Below are positions 6,185 through 13,245 of a DNA stretch of 20,267 bases, one piece after another; positions within the stretch are counted from its first letter, which is position 1, and each line of letters begins with the position of its first letter. The position numbers and the translations under genes are program-made. Source of the DNA: Hermodarchaeum sp048885185 (GTDB lineage Archaea > Asgardarchaeota > Hermodarchaeia > Hermodarchaeales > Hermodarchaeaceae). The stretch lies in NCBI GenBank assembly GCA_048885185.1, contig JBHLQC010000015.1:1-20267 (forward strand), given 5' to 3'. The notes under the pieces are model-generated. The model saw nothing but the letters and a program-made list of their open reading frames with translations. It did not search any database and had not been told where the DNA came from.

Positions 6185-7633
6185 ATGAAGGAGAAATTAA
6201 AACAACAGGATGAATTCCGTTGGTGGTTGGATAAGTCAGCACGAGAACGAATGAACGTTAGCGCCAAAATTATTGGTTCACGGAAAATTATTGACACTTT
6301 AGAGGATGCAGCCGTTGAACAACTCACTAATGTAGCTACCCTTCCCGGGGCTGTTGAGCCGGTTCTAGCAATGCCTGATGCACATTGGGGCTATGGATTA
6401 CCCATGGGTGCAGTTGGCGCATTTGATGCTGAAGAAGGGATAATCTCCGCAGGGTGTACAGGTTTTGACATCAATTGTGGCGTTCGTTTGCTTCGTACCA
6501 ACCTTACCTTAGATGCCGTAAAAACAAAATTGCGTCAACTAATGGACGAGCTCTTCCGACGGGTTCCCGCGGGTGTCGGTTCAAAGGGTAAACTGCGATT
6601 AAGTGAAGGTCAATTTAACGACGTCTTACGTATAGGAGCACGTTGGGCGATTGAGAATGAACATGGTATTGAAGCCGATCTTATCCACTGTGAAGAAAAT
6701 GGAGGAATGGAAGGCGCAGCTAACAAGGCGCCGCGTATAACAGAGAAAGCTCGACGGCGTGGTCAACCGCAACTTGGAACATTAGGTGCGGGTAATCATT
6801 ATCTAGAAGTGCAGAAAGTTGAGAAGATTTTCGACGAAAATGTAGCTAAGACGTTTGGTCTTGAAGCAGGACAGATTGTCGTTATGTTGCACTGTGGTTC
6901 ACGTGGTTTTGGTCATCAGGTTGCAACAGATTACCTTGAACGAATGGCAACGGCTGTAAAGAAGTATGACATTTGGCTTCCGGATAGGCAACTTGTCTGC
7001 GCACCTGCTTCATCACCTGAAGGACAGGATTATTATGCGGCGATGAAGGCAGCTGTCAACTTTGCCTTCTGTAATCGCCAAGTGATGACCCATTGGATTC
7101 GAGAAGGTTTTGAAGCGGTATTCAGCAAAGATTGGGAGAAGATTGGTCTAGACCTTGTTTATGACGTGACACATAATATTTGCAAGTTCGAAACGCATGA
7201 GATGAATGGAACCAAACGTGATCTCTATGTTCACCGAAAGGGTGCAACACGCGCTTTTGGACCTGGGAACCTACTCATTCCTGAAGCCTATCGTTCTGTG
7301 GGACAACCAGTTTTAATTGGTGGATCGATGGGAACCGCTTCTTATGTTCTTGTGGGTACAGAACAAGCCATGAAGGAAACTTTTGGTTCGACATGCCATG
7401 GTGCAGGGCGCGCTATGTCACGTAGCGCCGCAAAGCGCCGATACCATGGTCGTGACATCAAACAAGTTCTTGAACAGAAAGGAGAGGTTATTCGGTCAAC
7501 AGGAACCAAGATCCTGGCAGAAGAGGCACCCAAGGCCTACAAGGATGTTCACATGGTTGTAGATTCTGTGCATGGAGCTGACATTTCTCGTAAAGTGGCA
7601 TGCCAGGTGCCATTGGGTGTCGTGAAAGGTTGA
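6185..7633 (+). CDS. rtcB: RNA-splicing ligase RtcB (tRNA 3'-phosphate/5'-OH ligase)
   Basis: GTP- and Mn2+-dependent ligase that joins 2',3'-cyclic phosphate and 5'-OH ends, the step that seals tRNA exons after intron removal in archaea. 482 residues, normal for an intein-free archaeal RtcB. Ligands are recognisable: D95 and C98 in GFDINCGVRL, H205 in GTLGAGNHYLE, H236 in LHCGSRGFGHQV, H330 in DVTHNICKFE, and the guanylylated histidine H405 in TCHGAGRAMSR. AGGAGG (6168-6173) lies 11 nt before the ATG, slightly far but clear. It lies between archease and the SPOUT methyltransferase gene, all on one strand with gaps of 31 and 15 bp, so one operon is likely. The intron-bearing tRNA-Ser just upstream is a natural substrate after cleavage. 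Confidence 0.98.
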   Translation: MKEKLKQQDEFRWWLDKSARERMNVSAKIIGSRKIIDTLEDAAVEQLTNVATLPGAVEPVLAMPDAHWGYGLPMGAVGAFDAEEGIISAGCTGFDINCGVRLLRTNLTLDAVKTKLRQLMDELFRRVPAGVGSKGKLRLSEGQFNDVLRIGARWAIENEHGIEADLIHCEENGGMEGAANKAPRITEKARRRGQPQLGTLGAGNHYLEVQKVEKIFDENVAKTFGLEAGQIVVMLHCGSRGFGHQVATDYLERMATAVKKYDIWLPDRQLVCAPASSPEGQDYYAAMKAAVNFAFCNRQVMTHWIREGFEAVFSKDWEKIGLDLVYDVTHNICKFETHEMNGTKRDLYVHRKGATRAFGPGNLLIPEAYRSVGQPVLIGGSMGTASYVLVGTEQAMKETFGSTCHGAGRAMSRSAAKRRYHGRDIKQVLEQKGEVIRSTGTKILAEEAPKAYKDVHMVVDSVHGADISRKVACQVPLGVVKG

Positions 7634-7648
7634 GAATGGTTTCTAAGG

Positions 7649-8530
7649 ATGATAGCCAAAAAATCAAGTAACACTCCGCTTTCCCTCTCAATTGCAATTC
7701 CATCCTCATTTATCGATGTGTATTCTAGCAAAGCCCAAAGAACGCAGCAAATTGGTCGAATAGCTCGAGCGGCGGCCATCTTTCAGGTTGATGAGATTTT
7801 GGTCTATTTAGACCATGAAAACCGGGAACAAGCGAGAAATCAGCGACTAATTACAAGAGTTCTTGAATACGTAGAAACACCTCAATACCTCCGAAAACAT
7901 CTCTTTGGAAAAATAGCAGAATTACAATATGCTGGACTTCTTCCTCCTCTTCGTACACCTCATCACCCTCTTGAGAAACATAGTAGGGCCCTCAAACAAG
8001 GAGAAATCCGAGATGGTTATGCATTCAAAGAGAAAAATTTGAGGGTAATAGATGTTGGAGTCGAGTCAGTTCTTCCACTTCTTGATGCCCAATCGATTGA
8101 TTTACCAACTCGTATGACAGTTAAAATTTCTCGAACAAAATCAGGTGATCTAGTAGCTCGCCTATCTCGTCCTCCTCGACCTTCGATTTACTGGGGATAC
8201 AAAGTGATTGGTAAACAATCACTATTGAGTCAATTCTTATTGAAATCCTCCTCTTATGGTTATATTGTTGCTCTGAGTCGTAAGGGAACAGCCATAAGTA
8301 AGAAGCGGGATCTCCTTCACAGGCAATGGAAACAGGCAAACCGGCTCCTCTTGCTTTTTGGAAGCTATAAGGAAGGATTGGCTGAGATTTTGGAGAGGGA
8401 GGGATATCGGCTTTCTTCGGTTGCTAATCAGACAATTAATTTGCTTGGCCACCAAGGAGTTGCAACTATTCGAACTGAAGAGGCCGTGGGGATTGCCCTA
8501 GCTATCTTTCGTTTCATTGAACAAATTTGA
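7649..8530 (+). CDS. SPOUT-class RNA methyltransferase (COG2106/MTH1 family, SPOUT1-like)
   Basis: Member of the archaeal/eukaryotic SPOUT family with a knotted SAM-binding fold and an inserted OB-like domain; archaeal members are often annotated as putative RNA uridine-N3 methyltransferases, and I do not know the exact target. 293 residues. The N-terminal part LSIAIPSSFIDVYSSKAQRT (11-31) and GRIARAAAIFQVDEILVYLD are typical. The inserted domain spans about 115-195. The knot motifs are LLFGSYKEGL (235-244) and INLLGHQGVATIRTEEA (263-279). It starts 15 bp after rtcB with AAGG directly before the ATG; no better in-frame start exists. In many archaea this gene sits directly upstream of L3; here it is about 3.8 kb away on the opposite strand. 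Confidence 0.88.
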   Translation: MIAKKSSNTPLSLSIAIPSSFIDVYSSKAQRTQQIGRIARAAAIFQVDEILVYLDHENREQARNQRLITRVLEYVETPQYLRKHLFGKIAELQYAGLLPPLRTPHHPLEKHSRALKQGEIRDGYAFKEKNLRVIDVGVESVLPLLDAQSIDLPTRMTVKISRTKSGDLVARLSRPPRPSIYWGYKVIGKQSLLSQFLLKSSSYGYIVALSRKGTAISKKRDLLHRQWKQANRLLLLFGSYKEGLAEILEREGYRLSSVANQTINLLGHQGVATIRTEEAVGIALAIFRFIEQI

Positions 8531-8554
8531 TAAAGATGCAATCCAGAAAGTGGG

Positions 8555-9073
8555 TTATGGAGAAGGTTCTCCCGGGGCAACAAGGAGCTCATATGAGCTG
8601 GAACCACTGAAATAGCCTAATTGAGAGACTTTGACTTCAAAATTGTGATAGCCAGGTGGGATATCAGGAACCTTTAGGGGGAGTTGAGTAGGACTCGCCT
8701 CGACCTTCTGAGCAGCAACGACGAGGTTCCCAAGAAAAGCTTCTAACACTGCACCCTTCGGTGATGCATTTCCAGGAAGTCCAATGACAACAGTGAGATT
8801 TATTTCATCTTCAGGTTCTGCGGCGGCAGGTTCAGGTCCGATGACTTTCACATCAATTCGATAACGCCAATATATGAAACTCGATGGTAGTAAAAAGAGC
8901 AGAAAAAGGAAAGTATAGACCAAGGCGCCTTGGAAGAAAGCAGTAATGAGATCTTCTCGAACGACAATTAGAGGAGTAAGGACGGGAATTAGAAGAATAG
9001 CAATAGCTGCGTAAACGATGAGGCTTCCACAGAAAACAACTAACAAGAGGCTGCGAGGATTATCGTTTGTCAC
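8555..9073 (-). CDS. Unrecognised small membrane protein with two N-terminal TM segments and a soluble beta-rich domain
   Basis: I do not recognise a family. 172 residues. Two hydrophobic segments are seen at about 8-38 and 44-68, separated by a short charged loop (VREDLIT). A mostly polar C-terminal domain follows (72-167) with alternating strands such as INLTVVIGLP and PPGYHNFEVKVSQLGYFSGSSSYELLV, resembling an Ig-like or beta-sandwich fold (inference from pattern). With no signal cleavage evident, both termini probably lie on the same side of the membrane. The start is GTG without a Shine-Dalgarno site, but a TATA-like element about 26 nt upstream fits a leaderless mRNA. It converges on the SPOUT gene (24 bp between stops) and follows S10 in the same direction after 92 bp. 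Confidence 0.75.
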   Translation of the reverse strand: MTNDNPRSLLLVVFCGSLIVYAAIAILLIPVLTPLIVVREDLITAFFQGALVYTFLFLLFLLPSSFIYWRYRIDVKVIGPEPAAAEPEDEINLTVVIGLPGNASPKGAVLEAFLGNLVVAAQKVEASPTQLPLKVPDIPPGYHNFEVKVSQLGYFSGSSSYELLVAPGEPSP

Positions 9074-9093
9074 AGATAGATGGTTGAAGGTTT

Positions 9094-9103
9094 TTATTAA
9101 ATA
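9094..9103 (-). promoter_or_regulatory. TATA box for a probably leaderless transcript
   Basis: The minus strand reads TATTTAATAA, centred about 26 nt before the GTG start at 9073. This is the distance from TATA to transcription start in archaea, so the mRNA would begin at or near the start codon. This matches the lack of a ribosome binding site. Confidence 0.55.
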
Positions 9104-9165
9104 GCATTTCTATTCAGAACCATAATGAGTTTGGAGTGAAGAGAGAACAGCTAGAAAAAAATATG

Positions 9166-9474
9166 CTATTTTAAGGTTATTTCAATGAACACTTCGTCTG
9201 GTACGCGAATCCGCATGATTTGCCGCATGGTTCGTTCATCAGCTTCTAAATCTATGAGTCGTTTGTGAATCCGCATTTGCCAATGGTCCCACGTTGGTGT
9301 GCCTTCTCCACAAGGTGATTTCCTGGTATGAACTTTGAGTGTTTTAGTAGGTAGGGGGATTGGACCAGACATGTGAACGCCTGTTCGGGAGACAATGGAT
9401 TGGACTTGATTGCATACATCATTTAGTTTGGGAATGTCGGTACTTGAAAGTCGAATCCGTGCTTTTTGAACCAT
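9166..9474 (-). CDS. rps10: 30S ribosomal protein S10 (uS10)
   Basis: Small-subunit head protein. The open frame reaches back to 9549, but the first 25 residues (MEKKVKRKHTMGLSPPSQAS onward) do not look like S10. The family starts at M-V-Q-K-A-R-I, giving the ATG at 9474 and the usual 102 residues. Typical stretches: RLSSTDIPKLNDVCNQV, MSGPIPLPTKTLKV, TPTWDHWQMRIHKRLIDL and RVPDEVFIEITLK. It follows EF-1A in the order common in archaea, but 150 bp away, with a T-rich terminator and an AT-rich promoter-like stretch between, so it may be transcribed separately. Confidence 0.96.
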   Translation of the reverse strand: MVQKARIRLSSTDIPKLNDVCNQVQSIVSRTGVHMSGPIPLPTKTLKVHTRKSPCGEGTPTWDHWQMRIHKRLIDLEADERTMRQIMRIRVPDEVFIEITLK

Positions 9475-9529
9475 TATCACTACACCAAGTGAGGCTTGAG
9501 AGGGGGGACTCAACCCCATTGTGTGCTTC

Positions 9530-9544
9530 CTTTTAACTTTTTTC
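9530..9544 (-). promoter_or_regulatory. Possible TATA region for S10
   Basis: The minus strand reads AAAAAAGTTAAAAGG about 55-70 nt upstream of the S10 ATG. Transcription about 25 nt further on would leave a leader of roughly 30-35 nt. Together with the T-rich tract after EF-1A this suggests an S10 start of its own; the match to consensus is modest. Confidence 0.35.
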
Positions 9545-9576
9545 TCCAATCAAGCAGCATGTCTAGTAAAGAGTGT

Positions 9577-9587
9577 AAAAAGAAAAA
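9577..9587 (-). terminator. T-rich terminator after EF-1A
   Basis: About 40 nt past the EF-1A stop the minus strand carries two T5 runs split by one C, preceded by a C-run. This is the pattern of intrinsic archaeal termination sites. It would end the L30e-to-EF-1A transcript before S10. Confidence 0.5.
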
Positions 9588-9624
9588 GGGGGGAAGAAGG
9601 ATTTGACAGCAGTAGGGGCTATCG

Positions 9625-10926
9625 CTACTTCTTCTCCTCAGTAATTTTTTGGACAATGCCAACTGCTACGGTTCGTCCACTGTCTCGGATTGCGAAACGG
9701 CCAAGCTGTTTCATGTCCTTGTATGTTTCGAGACAGATTGGTGTAACAGGGCGAAGTTTAACTAAGGCAGAGTCACCCTGCTTGATGAAGTCGGGTTTCT
9801 CTTGGACGGTTTCACCTGTTCGTGGATCAATTTTGCTCATAATTTCTGTGAAGGTTGTCGCCACTTGGGCTGTATGAGCATGCATTACAGGTGTATATCC
9901 AGCAGCGATGGCTCGTGGATGGTGAATAACAATGATTTGTCCAACGAACTCTTGTACAACACGAGGTGGTTTGTTAGCATGACCCATGACATCGCCACGA
10001 CGAATTTCGCCCTTACCAATGCCACGGACATTGAATCCAATGTTATCACCAGGTTCAGCACTATCCATGCGCTCATGGTGCATTTCAATGGTCTTAATTT
10101 CGCCTTCCTTGTTAGGCGGCATGAAGATAACCTTGTCACCTATTTTCATTTGCCCAGTCTCAACGCGCCCAACAGGAACGGTTCCTACACCAGTAATGGT
10201 GTACACGTCCTGAACGGGAACACGAAGAGGTAGCTTCAGAGGTTTTTCTGGTAATTTGAATTCGTCAAGTGCTTCAAGCAAGGATGGCCCTTTGTACCAT
10301 TCCATGTCCTTGCTGGCTTCAGTTAAGAGATCACCTGTCCAGGCTGAGACGGGGACAAAGTGGATTTTACTAGGATCGAATTGTGCACCTTTCAGCAATT
10401 CTGAAACTTCTGCTTTGATTTCTTCGTAACGATCTTGAGACCATTTAGGAGTAGAGTCGTCCATTTTGTTAACGGCCACAACAAGCTGTTCGATGCCCAG
10501 AGTTCGTGCGAGGAAAGCGTGCTCGCGCGTCTGACCACCAGCACTCACGCCAGCTTCAAACTCACCCTTACGCGCCGAAACCACCAGAATTGCAGCGTCC
10601 GCTTGACTAGCCCCAGTGATCATGTTCTTAATGAAGTCTGCGTGACCGGGGGCGTCAATAATCGTGAAATAGTGCTTCTGGGTCTCAAACCGCCGGAACG
10701 CCAAGTCAATGGTCAGTCCACGTTCCCGCTCTTCTTTGAGACGATCCATTACGTAAGCGAACTTGAAGGATCCTCGATCCATCTCTTGGGCCAGCTTCTC
10801 GAGCTTGGTCATTTCTTGTTTGGATAATGCTCCTGTCTTGAAGAGCATGTGCCCCATCAATGTGGACTTGCCGTGATCGACGTGCCCGATTATGATGAGG
10901 TTAATGTGTGGTTTTTTTTCAGACAT
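9625..10926 (-). CDS. tuf: Translation elongation factor 1A (aEF-1 alpha / EF-Tu homologue)
   Basis: GTPase that delivers aminoacyl-tRNA to the ribosomal A site. 433 residues, full length. G-domain motifs: GHVDHGKS (14-21), T72 of switch I in RGLTID, DAPGH (91-95), NKMD (153-156) and SAW (194-196); the two beta-barrel domains follow, with VPVQDVYTITGVGTVPVGRVETG opening domain 2. After G3 it has GEFEAGVSAGGQTREH (121-136), the longer insertion shared by TACK/Asgard archaea and eukaryotes; euryarchaeal proteins are shorter here. It sits between S7 and S10 as in other archaea. The 158-bp gap to S7 contains a good TATA box, suggesting extra transcription of this abundant protein. Confidence 0.98.
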   Translation of the reverse strand: MSEKKPHINLIIIGHVDHGKSTLMGHMLFKTGALSKQEMTKLEKLAQEMDRGSFKFAYVMDRLKEERERGLTIDLAFRRFETQKHYFTIIDAPGHADFIKNMITGASQADAAILVVSARKGEFEAGVSAGGQTREHAFLARTLGIEQLVVAVNKMDDSTPKWSQDRYEEIKAEVSELLKGAQFDPSKIHFVPVSAWTGDLLTEASKDMEWYKGPSLLEALDEFKLPEKPLKLPLRVPVQDVYTITGVGTVPVGRVETGQMKIGDKVIFMPPNKEGEIKTIEMHHERMDSAEPGDNIGFNVRGIGKGEIRRGDVMGHANKPPRVVQEFVGQIIVIHHPRAIAAGYTPVMHAHTAQVATTFTEIMSKIDPRTGETVQEKPDFIKQGDSALVKLRPVTPICLETYKDMKQLGRFAIRDSGRTVAVGIVQKITEEKK

Positions 10927-11084
10927 TGTTCTTTCAGCTCACTTTTGTTAAGCTGGCTTTAGCAAGTTCAAGTGGTTCCAGTGTTCGATATAAAACTCTT
11001 TTGCCATTGTAGCTAAGAGCGGTTTGAGTGCTTCCACAATCATCAGATACATATTCGAGATTGGAAGTCGAAGAGAAAATGAAC
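10927..11084. other. S7-to-EF-1A intergenic spacer
   Basis: 158 bp without a convincing gene. The only structure I see is the TATA box of EF-1A. A minus-strand open frame runs through here from inside S7 but shows no protein-like character. Confidence 0.5.
10987..10996 (-). promoter_or_regulatory. TATA box of EF-1A
   Basis: The minus strand reads GTTTTATATC, a good archaeal TATA element, ending about 60 nt before the EF-1A ATG. Transcription from about 10962 would give a 35-nt leader. It probably adds to read-through from the upstream L30e promoter. Confidence 0.6.
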
Positions 11085-11723
11085 TTACCGGGCTGAAAGT
11101 GCCATCCGTTCTTTTTCTTCACGACGTCGTACGGCATTGCTACGTGAGTCGGCTGAAGCCGCAGCGATGAGTTCATCAGCAATGATTTCTTCAACGGATT
11201 CGATAGTACTAAAACTTCGTCGCCAGATACTTTCTGAGATAAAACGGAGAGCTAAATCTATACGTCGAAGGGGAGCAACGTCGCAGGCTGTGTGATAACT
11301 GATGCCTCCGTATGAGATTCGAGTTGTTTCCTCGCGGGGGGCAGCATTTTCGATGGCTTGAATGAGGATTTGAATAGGATTTTGCCCAGTTCGTAAATGA
11401 ATGATTTCAAAGGCAGATCGGGCTATGCGAATTGCAGTTGATTTCTTACCCGTGATAAGTCCGGCTTGCCGGGCGCTTTGACTTCGTCGGCTAGCCCAGC
11501 CAGGTGTCATTAGTCGGTTTATGAACCGTTCAACGATAGGAACTTTTTCCTTACCAAATCGCCGGTGTTCATGACGCCCAAAGGTGTGGGGGATAATTAC
11601 AGGCTTAAGACTGATGTATTTTGTCAGACCGGGATCAGAAATTTGGATGTCTTTAGTGCTCCAACGTCCAAAGATTTTGATTTCAGGAGCAGTAGAAGTT
11701 TCGGGAGCGGGTTCAGCGGACAT
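11085..11723 (-). CDS. rps7: 30S ribosomal protein S7 (uS7)
   Basis: Small-subunit head protein that nucleates assembly of the 3' major domain of 16S rRNA and lies at the E site. 212 residues, within the archaeal range, with a short acidic N-terminal extension (MSAEPAPETSTAPEIKIFGRW). Family core: VPIVERFINRLM, GKKSTAIRIARSAFEIIHLRTGQNPIQILIQAIENAAPREE, GGISYHTACDVAPLRRIDLALRFI and the C-terminal ADELIAAASADSRSNAVRRREEKER. It lies 21 bp after S12. Confidence 0.98.
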   Translation of the reverse strand: MSAEPAPETSTAPEIKIFGRWSTKDIQISDPGLTKYISLKPVIIPHTFGRHEHRRFGKEKVPIVERFINRLMTPGWASRRSQSARQAGLITGKKSTAIRIARSAFEIIHLRTGQNPIQILIQAIENAAPREETTRISYGGISYHTACDVAPLRRIDLALRFISESIWRRSFSTIESVEEIIADELIAAASADSRSNAVRRREEKERMALSAR

Positions 11724-11744
11724 TATTGAGTTGCACCTTGAAAG

Positions 11745-12188
11745 TTAACGTTGAGGTTTCTCGACTTTACCAATAATCATTGCTTCGAGGGAGGCTCCAT
11801 TGCATTTTACAACTTTCCAGCGGACGCCCGGTAAGTCGCCCATTGATCTTCCTCGGGCGCCACCGATGCCTTCGACGATGACTTCATCGTGTTCGTCAAC
11901 ATAGGTGAGAGCGCCATCACCAGGAAGAAACGCTGTGATTTGGCGACCATTTCGGATTAACTGCACCCTAACACATTTTCGGATGGCAGAATTCGGCTGT
12001 TTGGATTCTATGCCTACCTTTTCTAATACTATAGCCCGCGCTTGGGGACTTCCCTCAAGTGGATCAGCCTTCACATCAAGTCGAAGCATCCGTCGCTTGT
12101 AATAGCGATCTTTCCAGCGAAGTTTCTTGCGTTTCTTCTTCAATGTTCGGCCAGCAAATTCTCCTGACGGGGATTTCGATCCGGGCAA
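11745..12188 (-). CDS. rps12: 30S ribosomal protein S12 (uS12)
   Basis: Decoding-centre protein of the small subunit that controls accuracy. 147 residues, normal for archaea. Key loops: KQPNSAIRK (63-71) and PGDGALTYVDEHDEV (89-103). The N-terminus MPGSKSPSGEFAGR matches the archaeal pattern and starts at TTG; GAGGT about 9 nt upstream supports it. It follows NusA after 87 bp and precedes S7 by 21 bp. Confidence 0.98.
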   Translation of the reverse strand: MPGSKSPSGEFAGRTLKKKRKKLRWKDRYYKRRMLRLDVKADPLEGSPQARAIVLEKVGIESKQPNSAIRKCVRVQLIRNGRQITAFLPGDGALTYVDEHDEVIVEGIGGARGRSMGDLPGVRWKVVKCNGASLEAMIIGKVEKPQR

Positions 12189-12275
12189 TCTTTTTTTACC
12201 TCACGATTATTCAGGGTGCTGCGATTCCGCGAAATGCCTTAAAACTTTTGCCATCTATCGGTTGGATTAAGCATG

Positions 12276-12737
12276 TTAAGAAATTTCTTCTGAAGGCTCA
12301 GCAATTACTATGGCATCAATGCCATGGTGTCGTTTTGCTAGAAGTCGTGCACGTTCAATGTTTCTGCCGTTTCTCCCAATTACTCGCCCGCGGTTTTCGC
12401 TGTTGACCGTAATTACGGCAACACGGCGTCCTTTAGATTGTTCTTGAACGTTTACACCGGATACTTTTGCGGGAGCTAAGGCATTTCGCACAAAGCCTTC
12501 TGCGGTTTCGGCATCCTCTACAACATCTATGTCGCGTTTCAGAATTGTTCGTGCTCGTTTAATGGTTGTTCCACGCCGACCGATGGCTAATCCAAGATGG
12601 CCAAAACCGACAACGAATATGATTCGGTCTCCATCTTGATCTACGATGCAGTCTTTTACTTCGGCTCCAGTGATGTCACCGAAAAGCGCCATCAGTTTGA
12701 TTTCTTCCATGTTCAATTTGATATCTGACGTCGTCAC
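12276..12737 (-). CDS. nusA: Archaeal NusA (KH-domain transcription factor)
   Basis: Archaeal NusA has only the two KH domains of bacterial NusA and binds RNA, probably acting with RNA polymerase in termination or antitermination. 153 residues. KH signatures are IGRRGTTI (52-59) and IGRNGRNI (120-127). The start is GTG, overlapping the L30e stop as GTGA, typical of translational coupling; an internal ATG nine codons later is possible but would cut off the IKLNMEEIKLMALFGDITGA lead. The gene sits between L30e and S12, its usual archaeal place. Confidence 0.95.
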   Translation of the reverse strand: MTTSDIKLNMEEIKLMALFGDITGAEVKDCIVDQDGDRIIFVVGFGHLGLAIGRRGTTIKRARTILKRDIDVVEDAETAEGFVRNALAPAKVSGVNVQEQSKGRRVAVITVNSENRGRVIGRNGRNIERARLLAKRHHGIDAIVIAEPSEEIS

Positions 12738-13042
12738 TTCTTTCTAGCTCCAGTTAAAGCAGCAATATCAGCATCACCAGGATCCAAGACTACTAGGGCA
12801 GCCACCATGTGAGGTCGTCCACACACTTGCCCAAGATCCCAGCTATTGCTTCGATAAGTATGGATAGGCACTTTATTGGCCTTCGCAAGTGAATCAACTT
12901 CGTTGACTAGTTGGGTTGGTGCATTTGCCGCTAATATCACAACACGTGGTGATCCTGTTCGAAGTAAATGTAGAGTCCGCTTTGCACCAAACATAGTTTT
13001 TCCTGACTTCACAGCTAATCGTATTGCAGTTTCGGCGTCCAT
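12734..13042 (-). CDS. rpl30e: 50S ribosomal protein L30e (eL30)
   Basis: Large-subunit protein of the L7Ae/L30e/S12e kink-turn-binding family. 102 residues. It shows the family pattern in SGKTMFGAKRTLHLLRTG, PRVVILAANAPTQLVNEVDSLAKANKVPIHTY and LGQVCGRPHMVAALVVLDPG. It is the first gene after the 203-bp spacer downstream of rpoA2 and probably heads an L30e-nusA-S12-S7 transcript from the TATA box at 13114-13121. Its stop overlaps the nusA start. Confidence 0.96.
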   Translation of the reverse strand: MDAETAIRLAVKSGKTMFGAKRTLHLLRTGSPRVVILAANAPTQLVNEVDSLAKANKVPIHTYRSNSWDLGQVCGRPHMVAALVVLDPGDADIAALTGARKK

Positions 13043-13113
13043 TAAAAATCACTCTTTAGATCATGTTTCTTTTTCGCAATGCATCATTTAACGAAGGTTG
13101 CAGCACACCGTCG

Positions 13114-13121
13114 CATATAAG
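13114..13121 (-). promoter_or_regulatory. TATA box of the L30e-nusA-S12-S7 operon
   Basis: The minus strand reads CTTATATG about 75 nt before the L30e ATG, the best TATA element in this spacer. Transcription would begin near 13090 and leave a leader of about 48 nt. Confidence 0.6.
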
Positions 13122-13191
13122 GGCTACGGAAGCTGGTCGTGTGACGAGCAGAATTCCAATAATCCCTTTTAAGTCCTATGCACAGCTTGTT

Positions 13192-13198
13192 AAAAAAA
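13192..13198 (-). terminator. T7 tract after rpoA2
   Basis: The minus strand has seven T residues about 50 nt past the rpoA2 stop, followed by the L30e promoter region. This is a likely intrinsic terminator of the rpoB-rpoA1-rpoA2 transcript. Confidence 0.5.
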
Positions 13199-13245
13199 TC
13201 TTGAAATATGTCCCTTTTTAGCAAAATGTTTCACCAAGAGTATTG

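Noticed and set aside
5896..6327. A 143-codon minus-strand open frame across archease and rtcB.
   Set aside because: It overlaps two well-supported genes antisense, and its composition (rich in F, N, S and C with no domain pattern) looks like a shadow.
6185..7633. A possible intein in RtcB, as known in some archaea.
   Set aside because: The protein is 482 residues with all motifs in normal spacing, so no insertion is present.
9475..9549. An N-terminal extension of S10 of 25 residues from an upstream ATG.
   Set aside because: The extension has no S10 character, and the MVQKARI start gives the normal length and sequence.
10934..11194. An 86-codon minus-strand frame in the S7/EF-1A spacer.
   Set aside because: It overlaps the S7 end in another frame and has no ribosome binding site or recognisable features.
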